From the NCBI GenBank assembly GCA_902779085.1, contig CACYZY010000004.1, positions 62,001-126,000 of the forward strand: a stretch of 64,000 nt of DNA, in the 5' to 3' direction. Below, in pieces: positions 41,909 through 52,138 of this stretch. Position numbers and translations under genes: made by a program. Origin of the DNA: an uncultured Bacteroidales bacterium (GTDB lineage Bacteria; Bacteroidota; Bacteroidia; Bacteroidales; Bacteroidaceae). A model generated the notes under the pieces. That model had not been told where the DNA came from. It ran no database searches and worked only from the letters and a program-made list of their open reading frames with translations. How positions within the stretch are numbered: the stretch's first letter is position 1; the number at the start of each line of letters is the position of its first letter.

Positions 41909-43183
41909 TTAATTTACTCTTGTCTTGTAGAACCATCTTTCGTTGAAGGTAACACCAATGTTAACCCTCAACTGGTTCTCATTAATAAAGTTGGCAGTCT
42001 GCCCGTTAACCCTGGCATATTGAGCAGAAATATTGAAATAGGAACGTGATCTCAGCAAAGGTATAGAAAGACCTGCCGATACACCCCACTCTTTTGATGC
42101 CCTTACACCATCAAGTTTATAGTAAGGAGCGTTATAATAAGCACCAGCTCTATACTTAATTCTCTTCAAGATGCTTCTGCCTATTGGATCTGGCAGGTAT
42201 TCCGCTCCTACAGCTATATTAGTCCTGTCAACGAACGCGTCTTTATTACCCATAAACGAAACCTTGCTCCATTGCTGATAGGTTACGTCCAACCCTACTG
42301 TGAGTCTGCCATCATACACATATGCAACACCAGCTCCAAAACTCATCGGAATTCCATTCTTAACGTTCAGATTTGTCTGTTTTCCAGACATAGTAGTACC
42401 TCCCGACAAAATTGTAGTTGACAAACCCAACAGTTCTTGAGTATATGTTGTATTAGTTAAATTGTATCCTGGTGAAAATACTGCACCAAAAGTGGCAAAA
42501 TGTTTCTTACCAAACTGATAGGAGTATTGTGCGCCAAAATCTAGTTTCACACTATTGATGCCCACATGATCTCTCTTTGCAAAGCCATATGCATCATCAT
42601 CATATGGGAATGTAAGCATCATTGCATGCTCAACGTCACCCCAAAGATAAGAAATATTTGCACCAATTGAAAATTTTCTGTTAATTTTATATGCTAAACC
42701 TACATAAGCTTGATGTAATCCACCCTCACCAAAGTAATTTGTAACGGTTGTTTTCTTTTTATCTGCTTCTTTTATCACATTTTCCATGTCGTAACCCACA
42801 TTGGCATATGGCAAAAGGCCTAAACTCATACCAAATCTAGTACCTATACGGAAGTGCATGGACAAATAATCGAGACTGGTATTCTTAGCATTAGTCTTAG
42901 CGATACCGTTGTCAAAGTTAGTATTCTGTAATGACATTCCAGCTTCAAAGATAAAAGTCAGTGAATCAACGGCTGTATAAGATGCAGGGTTGGCAAAATT
43001 AGTATGGGCCTTGTCTCTCAAACCATAGGCCACGCCTCCCATAGCTCTGCTATTACTTGCCCCTTGTTCAGCTAACTGACCATAACCATAGCGACTGTAT
43101 GGCGAATTTGTGTTGTTTTGGGCAATGACTATTCCTGAAACAAGGCAGAGCACCAGCACCAAAAGCGTTTGTTTATATCTCAT
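41909..43183 (-). CDS. Outer-membrane beta-barrel protein
   Basis: A 424-residue protein with a signal peptide (SGIVIAQ). NSPYSRYGYGQL and RAMGGVAYGLRD followed by FANPASY resemble the FadL/OmpP1-like barrel proteins common in Bacteroidetes; alternating hydrophobic strands run to a C-terminus ending FNERWFYKTRVN. Transported substrate unknown. Start 43183 is chosen for the signal peptide. A near-consensus -7 element CATCTTTG is at 43234-43241 (minus). It heads the TPR-lptC-GldE-like run. Confidence 0.82.
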   Translation of the reverse strand: MRYKQTLLVLVLCLVSGIVIAQNNTNSPYSRYGYGQLAEQGASNSRAMGGVAYGLRDKAHTNFANPASYTAVDSLTFIFEAGMSLQNTNFDNGIAKTNAKNTSLDYLSMHFRIGTRFGMSLGLLPYANVGYDMENVIKEADKKKTTVTNYFGEGGLHQAYVGLAYKINRKFSIGANISYLWGDVEHAMMLTFPYDDDAYGFAKRDHVGINSVKLDFGAQYSYQFGKKHFATFGAVFSPGYNLTNTTYTQELLGLSTTILSGGTTMSGKQTNLNVKNGIPMSFGAGVAYVYDGRLTVGLDVTYQQWSKVSFMGNKDAFVDRTNIAVGAEYLPDPIGRSILKRIKYRAGAYYNAPYYKLDGVRASKEWGVSAGLSIPLLRSRSYFNISAQYARVNGQTANFINENQLRVNIGVTFNERWFYKTRVN

Positions 43184-43326
43184 TTCTCTATTTAGTATTC
43201 GTACACAATTCATCAAAAATAGAAATTTGTTTGCAAAGATGCAACTTTTATTTCACGTAACAAAAGTTTTTTGCCCTTAAAGCCGTTAAAAAAACAAAAG
43301 TGGGATATTTTTTCTTGCGTTTACAT

Positions 43327-43334
43327 TATCTTTG
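43327..43334 (+). promoter_or_regulatory. -7 element TATCTTTG for the Lnb-like operon
   Basis: TATCTTTG ends 7 nt before the ATG at 43342. Confidence 0.6.
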
Positions 43335-43341
43335 TAGCCAA

Positions 43342-44622
43342 ATGAGACTAATGAAACTGAAATATGGCTTATGGGTGCTGATACTACTCAGTGAACTCAA
43401 CATCTTCGCACAAACCCGTTCGCTGACATTACCCACTGATACAACTGACACTTGGCAGGTGAGTCTTATCACTTGTGGGCCCGGTGTAGAAGTGTACAAT
43501 CAGTTTGGACATACCGCGATACGTATGAAGAACGTCACACGCGACATTGACCTTATTTATAATTATGGTGTTTTCAGTTTCAACACTCCTAATTTTGCCC
43601 TTCGTTTTACTCTGGGACAAACCGATTATCTTTTGGGTATCCAAGCATATCAAGACTTTGTAGACTGGTATGCCTACAGCAACAGAGATGTTAGGGAGCA
43701 AGTGCTTAACCTAAGTGTAGAAGAGAAAAATGCCCTTATAGGTTTGCTTAACGAGAACTATAAACCTCAGAACAGGACCTATCGCTATAATTACTTTTAT
43801 GACAACTGTGCTACTCGGCCAAGAGACCTGATTGAGAAATGCTTGCAAGGCGAATTACTATATGCCGATGACATGACTACAACATCCACTGGCCAGTCGT
43901 TCAGAAGCATCGTACACGAGTTTACTGCTAACAATGCTTGGTCACAATTCGGCATTGATCTCTGTTTAGGAAGCGAGGCGGACAAACCCATTTCTCGCAG
44001 AATGATGATGTTCATTCCTTTATACCTTGAACAATATTTTGAAACGGCATCTATACTTCCTAACGAGAGAGACAATTATTCCTCACGAAATATAAATAAA
44101 GACCCTGTGCAAGAGAATAATGGCAACACACTTCCTCTGGTTAGCGAGAGTCATAATTTGGTTGTGATTCCTGAAGCAGAGAAGATAAACCCCGACACTC
44201 CTTTCACCCCTTTTCGATGTGCTATGTTATTGTTTATCGTGACAACGGCACTCACTATCTATGAGATACATTCTCGTAATAGTATGTGGGGTTATGACTT
44301 CATCTTATTTGCAGTCGCCGGTATTGCAGGATGTATGCTTGCTTTTTTGGCAACATTCTCTGAGCATCCTACAGTTAGTCCAAACTACTTGTTGTTTCTC
44401 TTCCATCCGCTTCATTTATTGTTATTACCTTGGTTTATTAGGAAAGTAAAGAAGATGCAGAGAAGCCGCTACTTAGTAGCTCTCACCATAGAATTAACAT
44501 TATTTATTATATTATGGGCGGCGATTCCACAAAAATTTCCGCTCGCCGTACTTCCTTTGGCACTATGTTTGCTTGTACGATCTGCAAGTAACTGGCTGTT
44601 GTCGCAACCTCATAAGACATGA
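43342..44622 (+). CDS. DUF4105 / Lnb-like periplasmic-domain membrane protein
   Basis: A 426-residue protein with a signal peptide or N-terminal anchor (LWVLILLSELNIFAQ). A periplasmic domain (~30-260) has the DUF4105 motifs SLITCGPGVEVYNQFGHTAIR, YNYGVFSF and FYDNCATRPRDLIEK, including a His and Cys that could form a papain-like pair. Five C-terminal hydrophobic helices follow from about residue 293. From memory, this family includes Lnb, the lipoprotein N-acyltransferase of Bacteroides; I am not certain this paralog is the functional one. It overlaps the next gene by 4 nt. Confidence 0.83.
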   Translation: MRLMKLKYGLWVLILLSELNIFAQTRSLTLPTDTTDTWQVSLITCGPGVEVYNQFGHTAIRMKNVTRDIDLIYNYGVFSFNTPNFALRFTLGQTDYLLGIQAYQDFVDWYAYSNRDVREQVLNLSVEEKNALIGLLNENYKPQNRTYRYNYFYDNCATRPRDLIEKCLQGELLYADDMTTTSTGQSFRSIVHEFTANNAWSQFGIDLCLGSEADKPISRRMMMFIPLYLEQYFETASILPNERDNYSSRNINKDPVQENNGNTLPLVSESHNLVVIPEAEKINPDTPFTPFRCAMLLFIVTTALTIYEIHSRNSMWGYDFILFAVAGIAGCMLAFLATFSEHPTVSPNYLLFLFHPLHLLLLPWFIRKVKKMQRSRYLVALTIELTLFIILWAAIPQKFPLAVLPLALCLLVRSASNWLLSQPHKT

Positions 44623-46103
44623 GAAAAGAGTTATTGGCTACCATATTAGTCCTGACGATAGGAGGCTGGCAGATGCACGATGCATCAGCACAGACGCGTT
44701 TGGTGGTATCACTTACCATCGATCAACTCCGCAGTGACTATATCGACGCTTACTCACCCTACTATGGTTCACAAGGTTTCAAACGACTCATGCGTGAAGG
44801 TAAAGTGTACCAACTAGTACAGTTCTCGTTCGATGCCAAAGACAGGGCTTCGGCAATGGCAGCTCTCTATTCAGGTACCACCCCCTCTATCAATGGTATT
44901 ATTAGCAACGAATGGCTTGACCGTGAGACAGGTAGGCCTCGTAATTGTGTGGATGATGTAGCCTATATGGGCAACAATACCTTTGAAAACACATCTGCTA
45001 ATTTACTCCTTACCTCTACCCTGCCAGACGAACTTAAAATAGCTACCAATAATCAGTCGATAGTTTATGCAGTAGCTCCTTTTCGTGATGCTGCCATTTT
45101 ATCAGCAGGCCATATAGCTAACTGTGCCTTCTGGATTAATCCGGAAACAGGTAAATGGTGTAGCACTACCTATTACAAAGATTTCCCATGGTGGCTCAAC
45201 GACTATAACACACAACAGGGACCAGACCTCAGGGTGAATGATAATGACCGTGTGAATCGTTATAGACACTTACTCACTACTCCTGCCGTAAACGATGAAG
45301 TGAACCGACTGACAGAGGAGTTGCTTGCACAAAGCAATATGGGTAAAGACGATACTATAGATTTTCTTGCACTCACCTATTATGCAGGAACTTATCAGCA
45401 TCAACCTTTACAAAGAGTTCAGCAAGAAATGCAAACCATCTACTCCAACCTAGACCACTGTGTAGGCGACCTGTTAGACATGTTGGAGCAAAAGGTAGGC
45501 ATGAATCACGTACTATTCTACATCACCTCTACAGGATTTACTGATCCAATATATGATGACCTCTTTGCCTATAACATACCTACTGGCGAGTTCTACCTAA
45601 ATCGTTGTGCCACCTTGTTAAATATGTTCCTCATGGCTACATATGGGGAAGGTGACTACGTGGAATATTACTACGACCAACAGATATTCCTCAACCATAA
45701 GTTGATAGAAAACAAGGGGCTCGATATGGCTGAAATCCAGCAAAAGGCGTCTGAATTTTTGGTACAATTCAGTGGAGTAAGTGAGGTGTATTCAGCCAAT
45801 CGTCTGTTATTGGCACCTTATACAGAACGAACCGAGCGCAACCGTAATGGCTTCCACCGCAAGCGTTCTGGAGATTTGGTTATCGAAGTATTACCAGGCT
45901 GGCAAATTATTGACGAACAAACACAAGAAAAGAAGGTGGTGAGCAAGGCTGTTATACCTGCTCCATTTATCATATTAAACCCCGATTTTAAAGCAACAAC
46001 CATTACTATACCTATAGTAGCCGAGCGCATCGCTCCTACCATCGCTAATTCCATTCATATTCGAGCTCCAAATGGTTGTTCCCTCCTTCCTTTGGCAGAA
46101 TAA
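44619..46103 (+). CDS. Alkaline-phosphatase-superfamily fold protein lacking catalytic residues
   Basis: A 494-residue exported protein. The fold is recognisable from VVSLTIDQLRSDYIDAY, ALYSGTTPSINGIISNEW and the later DFLALTYYAG segment of PafA-type phosphatases. However, the nucleophile region (usually T-A-x-G-H) reads DRASAM, the PAxHG motif has Asn for His, the D-x3-H metal motif is missing in YYAGTYQHQ and the A-D-H-G motif reads STGF. Only the first metal Asp (IDQLR) remains. It is probably a pseudoenzyme with a binding or scaffold role. Its ATG overlaps the Lnb-like stop (ATGA). Confidence 0.82.
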   Translation: MRKELLATILVLTIGGWQMHDASAQTRLVVSLTIDQLRSDYIDAYSPYYGSQGFKRLMREGKVYQLVQFSFDAKDRASAMAALYSGTTPSINGIISNEWLDRETGRPRNCVDDVAYMGNNTFENTSANLLLTSTLPDELKIATNNQSIVYAVAPFRDAAILSAGHIANCAFWINPETGKWCSTTYYKDFPWWLNDYNTQQGPDLRVNDNDRVNRYRHLLTTPAVNDEVNRLTEELLAQSNMGKDDTIDFLALTYYAGTYQHQPLQRVQQEMQTIYSNLDHCVGDLLDMLEQKVGMNHVLFYITSTGFTDPIYDDLFAYNIPTGEFYLNRCATLLNMFLMATYGEGDYVEYYYDQQIFLNHKLIENKGLDMAEIQQKASEFLVQFSGVSEVYSANRLLLAPYTERTERNRNGFHRKRSGDLVIEVLPGWQIIDEQTQEKKVVSKAVIPAPFIILNPDFKATTITIPIVAERIAPTIANSIHIRAPNGCSLLPLAE

Positions 46104-46218
46104 GCTGTTTCAAAAATAGACTGATAAGTCATCAAACGTGTGACTCTGGCATAGCCTAAGTTACTCCGTCACGGCATAAAAAATATGTATCATATTTTGT
46201 TCTGCTCTCAACTTTTCG

Positions 46219-46226
46219 TAACTTTG
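46219..46226 (+). promoter_or_regulatory. -7 element TAACTTTG for secA
   Basis: TAACTTTG lies 57 nt upstream of the secA ATG. Confidence 0.6.
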
Positions 46227-46283
46227 CACCCCGAACGTGCAAATATGCAGATATATAAACGTAAATAATAAAAAGAAAACATA

Positions 46284-49200
46284 ATGGGATTTAATGATTT
46301 TTTGACCAAAATCTTCGGCAACAAGTCGCAGAAAGACATGAGGGAAATCAAGCCTTGGATAGACAAGATCAAGGCAGCCTCACCTGAGATTGAACAGCTT
46401 GACAACGATGCTTTGCGTGCTAAAACGCAGGAAATTAGACGTTATGTTCAAGATGCTTCAATAGAGAAACGTGCCAAGATTGACGAACTAAAAGCTAAGA
46501 TTGAAGTAACTGAACTGGAAGATCGCGAACCAATCTTTGCACAAATCGATAAGATAGAAAAAGAGATTCTCGACCTTTACGAGGAGAAACTTAACGAAGT
46601 GTTGCCTCAAGCCTTCGCTATTGTAAAGGAAACAGCTAAGCGTTTTTCTGAAAACGAGGAAATTGTGGTGACCGCTACTGATTTCGACCGTGATCTGGCT
46701 GCTTCACATGATTTTGTTAGGATAGAAGATGATAAGGCTATATACCAAAACCACTGGATGGCTGGTGGCAATGAGGTGACTTGGAACATGGTACACTACG
46801 ATGTACAGCTTATCGGTGGTGTAGTATTACACCAAGGAAAAATCGCCGAAATGGCAACTGGTGAAGGTAAAACCTTGGTAGCTACCCTGCCTGTATTCCT
46901 TAACGCATTGACAGGCAATGGCGTACATGTGGTAACCGTCAACGACTACTTGGCAAAACGAGATGCAGAGTGGATGGGTCCGCTCTATATGTTCCACGGC
47001 TTAAGTGTTGATTGTATTGACAAGCACCAACCCAATTCCATTGCACGTCGCAATGCCTATATGGCCGATATCACTTTCGGTACAAACAATGAGTTTGGCT
47101 TCGACTACCTACGCGACAATATGGCCACCCGTCCACAAGACCTGGTGCAACGCAAGCACAACTACGCCATTGTCGATGAGGTTGACTCTGTGTTAATTGA
47201 TGATGCCCGTACACCTCTTATCATCTCTGGTCCTATTCCTCAGAATGCCGACACTAAGTTGTTCGAGGATTTCCGACCTTATGTAGAACGCATTGTGGCT
47301 AAGCAACGTGACTTGGCAACCAAATATCTGGCCGAAGCCCGCAAACTGATATATTCGGAAGATAAGAAAGAGGTGGAAGAAGGCTTCCTCGCCCTATATC
47401 GAAGTCATAAGGCTTTGCCAAAGAACAAGCCATTGATCAAGTTCCTCAGTGAGCAGGGTATCAAAACTGGTATGCTGGCTACCGAGGAGATCTATATGGA
47501 GCAGAATATGAAGCGTATGCATGAAGTAACCGACCCACTCTACTTCGTGATCGATGAGAAACTGAAGAGTGTGGAGCTTACCGACAAAGGTTTCGACGAG
47601 CTGAGTAGCTACACTTCAGACCCCAGTTTCTTCGTGCTTCCTGACATTGTGACGCAACTGGCAGAGTTGGAAAACGACCATAGTCTAAACGACGAAGAAC
47701 GATTGGCAAAGAAGGACGAGATGCTGAATACCTACTCACTCAGGGCTGAGCGCGTTCATACCTTGATTCAGTTGCTCAAAGCATATACCATGTTTGAAAT
47801 TGACGTTGACTACGTAGTACTCAACGGTGAGGTAAAGATTGTAGATGAGCAGACGGGCCGTATCATGGAAGGCCGTCGCTGGTCAGATGGATTGCACCAA
47901 GCAGTAGAATCAAAAGAGCGCGTAAAGATTGAGGGTGCTACTCAGACATTCGCTACTATTACCCTGCAGAACTATTTCCGCATGTATCACAAGTTAGCAG
48001 GTATGACTGGTACTGCAGAGACAGAAGAAGGTGAGTTCTGGGACATCTACAAGTTGGAGGTTGTGGTGATTCCTACCAACCGTCCCGTTATTCGCAAGGA
48101 TATGAACGACCGTGTCTATAAGACCAAACGCGAGAAATACAAGGCTGTTATTGAAGAGATTGAGAATATGGTCAACCAAGGTCGACCAGTATTGGTAGGT
48201 ACCACCTCAGTAGAAATCTCCGAGACCTTGAGCCGAATGTTAACTATGCGTAAGATCAAACATAACGTTTTGAACGCCAAGTTGCACCAACGCGAGGCAG
48301 AGATTGTGGCCCAGGCAGGTCAAACAAGTATCGTTACTATCGCCACCAATATGGCAGGTCGTGGTACCGATATCAAGCTAAGTCCTGAAGTACGTGAGGC
48401 TGGCGGTTTGGCCATTATCGGTACAGAGCGTCATGAGTCACGTCGCGTAGACCGTCAGTTGCGAGGTCGTTCTGGTCGTCAGGGTGACCCAGGTTCATCA
48501 GTGTTCTTCGTATCTTTGGAAGACGACTTGATGCGTAAGTTCGCTTCTGAGAAGGTAGCTCGTTTGATGGACCGAATGGGATTCAAGGACGGCGAAGTGC
48601 TGGAGCATAGCCTTATCACACGTTCTATCGAGAATGCACAGAAGAAAGTGGAGGAAAACAACTTCGGTATTCGTAAGCACTTGCTCGACTACGATGATGT
48701 GATGAACAAACAACGTACCGTTATCTATGAGAAACGACGTCATGCTTTAATGGGTGAACGTATTGGTATGGATATCGCTAACATGATTTGGGAGCGATGC
48801 ATCAATGCTACCCAGTTGGCTACCTACGACGACTGCAAGATGGAGGTGCTCAAGACCTTCGCTTTGGAAACTCCGTTCAATGAAGATGACTTCATGAACA
48901 AGAACAAGGAGGATCTTGCAGGCATGATTTTCGATAACGCTATGCTTCATTTTAAGCAACGCACCGACCATATGGCAGAGATTGCTTACCCTGTTATCAA
49001 GCAAGTATATGAAACTCAGGGACAGATGTATGAAAATATCCTTATCCCAATCACCGATGGTCGTAAGGTTTACAACATCTCTTGCAACCTCAAGGAAGCA
49101 TACGAGACTGAATGTAAGGCTATCGTCAAACAGTTTGAGAAATCTATCCTGTTGCATGTAATTGATGAGGAATGGAAAGAGAACCTGCGTAGCCTTGATG

Positions 49201-49595
49201 AATTACGTAATTCTGTACAGAATGCTCGTTATGAGCAGAAAGACCCATTGGTGCTTTACAAACTCGATTCTGCGAAACTGTTCGATGATATGGTGGAAGT
49301 CATCAACAATGATACTATCTCTATTTTGATGCGTGGACAGATTCCTCTGCAGGAGCCACAACAGGTTCAGCAAGCTGCTCCTGAAAGAAGACAAGATATG
49401 AGCCAATTACGTGAGAATAAGCGTGATGCTGACTCTGTGTCTGGTGGTGATCCTGCACAACAGGCAGCTGCAGCTCACGACACACGCGAACAACAAAGAA
49501 CACCGTATGTAGCGCCAAAGACTGTGGGACGTAATGACCCATGTCCTTGTGGTAGTGGCAAGAAATTCAAGAACTGTCATGGAAAAGGGTTATAA
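46284..49595 (+). CDS. secA: Preprotein translocase ATPase SecA
   Basis: A 1103-residue SecA, longer than the ~900 residues of enterobacteria, as expected for Bacteroidetes. The Walker A site is [30 protein letters not shown] is the Walker B/DEAD region, and the second helicase lobe has [13 protein letters not shown] and [13 protein letters not shown]. The Gln-rich linker leads to the C-terminal SEC-C zinc motif [13 protein letters not shown]. It drives Sec-dependent export. It is followed by a DUF6340 gene after 11 nt. Confidence 0.98.
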   Translation: MGFNDFLTKIFGNKSQKDMREIKPWIDKIKAASPEIEQLDNDALRAKTQEIRRYVQDASIEKRAKIDELKAKIEVTELEDREPIFAQIDKIEKEILDLYEEKLNEVLPQAFAIVKETAKRFSENEEIVVTATDFDRDLAASHDFVRIEDDKAIYQNHWMAGGNEVTWNMVHYDVQLIGGVVLHQGKIAEMATGEGKTLVATLPVFLNALTGNGVHVVTVNDYLAKRDAEWMGPLYMFHGLSVDCIDKHQPNSIARRNAYMADITFGTNNEFGFDYLRDNMATRPQDLVQRKHNYAIVDEVDSVLIDDARTPLIISGPIPQNADTKLFEDFRPYVERIVAKQRDLATKYLAEARKLIYSEDKKEVEEGFLALYRSHKALPKNKPLIKFLSEQGIKTGMLATEEIYMEQNMKRMHEVTDPLYFVIDEKLKSVELTDKGFDELSSYTSDPSFFVLPDIVTQLAELENDHSLNDEERLAKKDEMLNTYSLRAERVHTLIQLLKAYTMFEIDVDYVVLNGEVKIVDEQTGRIMEGRRWSDGLHQAVESKERVKIEGATQTFATITLQNYFRMYHKLAGMTGTAETEEGEFWDIYKLEVVVIPTNRPVIRKDMNDRVYKTKREKYKAVIEEIENMVNQGRPVLVGTTSVEISETLSRMLTMRKIKHNVLNAKLHQREAEIVAQAGQTSIVTIATNMAGRGTDIKLSPEVREAGGLAIIGTERHESRRVDRQLRGRSGRQGDPGSSVFFVSLEDDLMRKFASEKVARLMDRMGFKDGEVLEHSLITRSIENAQKKVEENNFGIRKHLLDYDDVMNKQRTVIYEKRRHALMGERIGMDIANMIWERCINATQLATYDDCKMEVLKTFALETPFNEDDFMNKNKEDLAGMIFDNAMLHFKQRTDHMAEIAYPVIKQVYETQGQMYENILIPITDGRKVYNISCNLKEAYETECKAIVKQFEKSILLHVIDEEWKENLRSLDELRNSVQNARYEQKDPLVLYKLDSAKLFDDMVEVINNDTISILMRGQIPLQEPQQVQQAAPERRQDMSQLRENKRDADSVSGGDPAQQAAAAHDTREQQRTPYVAPKTVGRNDPCPCGSGKKFKNCHGKGL

Positions 49596-49606
49596 ATATT
49601 GATGAT

Positions 49607-50665
49607 ATGAAAAAGGTATTGCTTACAATAGTGGGATTGACAATGCTCTGGGGATGCCAGAGCATTGACTATCTGTCTATCGACTATCTGCTTCCTGCTG
49701 AGATGAGTTTTCCCAACCAGCTCAGGAAAGTGGCAGTGGTGAACAATATGCCTCAAGAGGCTCCCATTACATTGGATCGTCAGTTTACCGACATACCTGA
49801 CGTAAACGCACGTTTGCAGTACCACAAGACACAATATCTCTCTGGTGACAGCAAGATAGCTACTGAGTCACTAGCGCAGGCGTTGGCCGATGGAGATTAT
49901 TTCGATACAGTCATTATCTGTGACTCTGCATTGCGAGTTGGTGACAAAGAAGAACGCCGCCAAACACTTACTAACGACGAGGTAAACGAACTCACCCAGC
50001 AACTGGGTACTGACTTCCTCATCTCCCTTGAAAACCTTGAGTTGCGTGCCGTGTCTAAGGCTGAGCCCGATGCTTATATGGGTTTATTCGTAGCCAGCAC
50101 TGATGTCAAGGTATCTCCTACCGTTCGCGTTTATCTGCCACAACAGTCGCCACGCTTACCTATCAACAAGATGGATAGCATTTTCTGGCAAGGGTTTGGT
50201 GATGACATCAACGAGTCGGTACATGAATTACCTAATAATCAGAAATTAGTACGCGAAGCTAGCCTATATGCAGGAGAATTCATTGCAAAAACTTTCGTAC
50301 CTTATTGGGAAACGGCCACCCGTTTCTATTTTCCCAACGGTTCTGTAGCTATGCGTGATGCTGCCTTTTATGTAAAAGAAAGCAAATGGGAAGAAGCCAA
50401 AAAATTGTGGCAAAAATCCTTCGACGAGAGCAAGAGCACAAAGAAGAAAATGTATGCATCCTACAACCTAGCTTTGGGTAATGAGATGCTCGATGATATC
50501 GATAAGGCTATTGAATGGGCCACTAAAGCACAACAATATGCCATTCAAGCCAACCAAGGTGAAGTAGCACAACTGGCCGGTATTTATCTGCAACAATTAA
50601 ATACAAGAAAGCAGAGCTATGCCAGTGTGAAGATGCAGATGCAGCGTTTTAATGAAGATTTTTAG
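49607..50665 (+). CDS. DUF6340-like TPR lipoprotein
   Basis: A 352-residue lipoprotein (lipobox LWGC near Cys17). After SIDYLLPAEMSFPNQLRKVAVVNNMP, a segment typical of DUF6340 proteins, the C-terminal ~100 residues contain tetratricopeptide-like helices (AAFYVKESKWEEAKKLWQKSF; ASYNLALGNEMLDDIDKAIEWATKA). The function is unknown. Its 11-nt distance from secA suggests cotranscription. Confidence 0.84.
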   Translation: MKKVLLTIVGLTMLWGCQSIDYLSIDYLLPAEMSFPNQLRKVAVVNNMPQEAPITLDRQFTDIPDVNARLQYHKTQYLSGDSKIATESLAQALADGDYFDTVIICDSALRVGDKEERRQTLTNDEVNELTQQLGTDFLISLENLELRAVSKAEPDAYMGLFVASTDVKVSPTVRVYLPQQSPRLPINKMDSIFWQGFGDDINESVHELPNNQKLVREASLYAGEFIAKTFVPYWETATRFYFPNGSVAMRDAAFYVKESKWEEAKKLWQKSFDESKSTKKKMYASYNLALGNEMLDDIDKAIEWATKAQQYAIQANQGEVAQLAGIYLQQLNTRKQSYASVKMQMQRFNEDF

Positions 50666-50697
50666 GATATCTTGTAAACACTTTTATAAAAAATGTT

Positions 50698-50705
50698 TAT
50701 ATTTG
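50698..50705 (+). promoter_or_regulatory. -7 element TATATTTG
   Basis: TATATTTG lies 22 nt upstream of the small acidic protein start at 50728. Confidence 0.55.
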
Positions 50706-50727
50706 CCCGATAAATATTCATTGCAAT

Positions 50728-51171
50728 ATGAAATTAAACGATTCTTCATCCGCACAGCTCAAAGCCACCATACGCAAGGCTATCGGCAAATACACTGTCG
50801 AGAATGAGTCATTTGTTACTGATCTGCACATTCAGGCCAATCCCCAAACTGGTACCTGTAGCTTGATCGATGACGATGATATGGAGCTGGGACACACTAC
50901 CGTCAAAGAATGGGTAGCGTTTGAGGGTGATGATTTCGACGAGGTAGTAACTGACACCCTTTCCACCTTACTACAAGAAATGAAAGATGCAGGCGATTTC
51001 GCAAAGTTGCAAATTATACAACCCTACTCTTTCGTGTATGTAGATGAAGACAAGGAAACCATTGCCGAGTTACTGCTCATGGATGACGATACACTCATCG
51101 TCACTGATGGTTTGCTTCAAGGTCTGGACGAAGAACTCAATGAGTTTCTCAAAGATTTGTTGGCAAACTAA
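50728..51171 (+). CDS. Small acidic hypothetical protein
   Basis: A 147-residue soluble protein that is strongly acidic (DDDDMELG, LLMDDDT). No signal peptide or known motif is visible. It has its own -7 element and is followed by a strong bidirectional terminator, so it forms a single-gene unit. I do not recognise the family. Confidence 0.8.
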   Translation: MKLNDSSSAQLKATIRKAIGKYTVENESFVTDLHIQANPQTGTCSLIDDDDMELGHTTVKEWVAFEGDDFDEVVTDTLSTLLQEMKDAGDFAKLQIIQPYSFVYVDEDKETIAELLLMDDDTLIVTDGLLQGLDEELNEFLKDLLAN

Positions 51172-51198
51172 AACCAAACACATATTGGGTTAAAGAAT

Positions 51199-51235
51199 AA
51201 GAGCGCTTACCTTTCGGCAAGCGCTCTTTATTTTC
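51199..51235. terminator. Bidirectional terminator between converging units
   Basis: AAGAGCGCTT (51199-51208) pairs perfectly with AAGCGCTCTT (51219-51228), flanked by T-rich DNA on the plus side and A-rich DNA on the minus side. Confidence 0.85.
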
Positions 51236-51248
51236 TATAACAACCACA

Positions 51249-52136
51249 TCAAGCCATACGTGCCTTCAGTTCGTCAGGCAATACAGGCATAGCGCCACTC
51301 TGTGTGCATACAAAAGCGCTCACCTCTACTGCCAACTTATGTGCTTCCTCAACAGGTTTGCCTGCCAGGATAGCAGCAGTAAACGAACCCGTAAAGCTAT
51401 CGCCGGCACCAACGGTATCGGCTACCACCACACGTGGTGTAGGTTGGAAAGACATCTTGCCAGGTGTAAAGACATAACTGCCTTCCACACCACAGGTAAG
51501 GATGAGCATCTTCAAACCATACTTAGCCAACAAGAGCCAGCACTTATCAGTCTGAGATATGGAATGGAAACCAAACATACGGCTCACCAGCTCCAATTCT
51601 TCATCATTTATCTTCAAGATATTACAACGCCCCATTGACTCCTCCAGCAACTCTGGAGTGTAGAAACTCTGACGCAGATTGATATCAAAGATCTTCAGGG
51701 TGTCATCATCTTCTGGCATCTCATCGAGGAATTTCACGATGGTATCATGACTCACCACATTACGTTGTGCCAAAGAGCCAAAGCAAACAGCACGCGCATC
51801 ATGAGCCAACTCTTTCAGTTCACTGGTAAATGGAATATTGTCCCAAGCTACGCCTTTCTTGATTTCATAAGAAGGAACGCCCTTCTCATCAAGCGTCACC
51901 TGTACGGTTCCTGTGGGAAAAGGTACACGTTCAATCAGCGTATTCAATCCTCTCTGGTTGAAAATGCGCATGATCTCATCGCCATCCTCATCGTTTCCAA
52001 CGGCACTCACCACACAACTCTTGAACCCAAACTGTGACACATGATAGGCAAAATTTGCAGGAGCACCACCTATCTTCTTCCCTTCAGGCAGGCAATCGAA
52101 CAAGGCCTCGCCCATTCCTACAACAATATCTTTCAT
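51249..52136 (-). CDS. PfkB family fructokinase
   Basis: A 295-residue ribokinase-like sugar kinase. GEALFDCLPEGKKIGGAPANFAYH is the sugar-binding start typical of fructokinases, and DTVGAGDSFTGSF holds the catalytic Asp and anion hole. It phosphorylates fructose to fructose-6-phosphate (or a related sugar). It starts 2 nt after the MFS transporter stop and is last in the symporter-GH32-MFS-kinase operon, which matches a fructan-to-fructose pathway. Confidence 0.92.
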   Translation of the reverse strand: MKDIVVGMGEALFDCLPEGKKIGGAPANFAYHVSQFGFKSCVVSAVGNDEDGDEIMRIFNQRGLNTLIERVPFPTGTVQVTLDEKGVPSYEIKKGVAWDNIPFTSELKELAHDARAVCFGSLAQRNVVSHDTIVKFLDEMPEDDDTLKIFDINLRQSFYTPELLEESMGRCNILKINDEELELVSRMFGFHSISQTDKCWLLLAKYGLKMLILTCGVEGSYVFTPGKMSFQPTPRVVVADTVGAGDSFTGSFTAAILAGKPVEEAHKLAVEVSAFVCTQSGAMPVLPDELKARMA

Positions 52137-52138
52137 AA

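Noticed and set aside
44619-46103. Calling this gene an active alkaline phosphatase
   Set aside because: The nucleophile and most metal ligands are missing, so only the fold is assigned.
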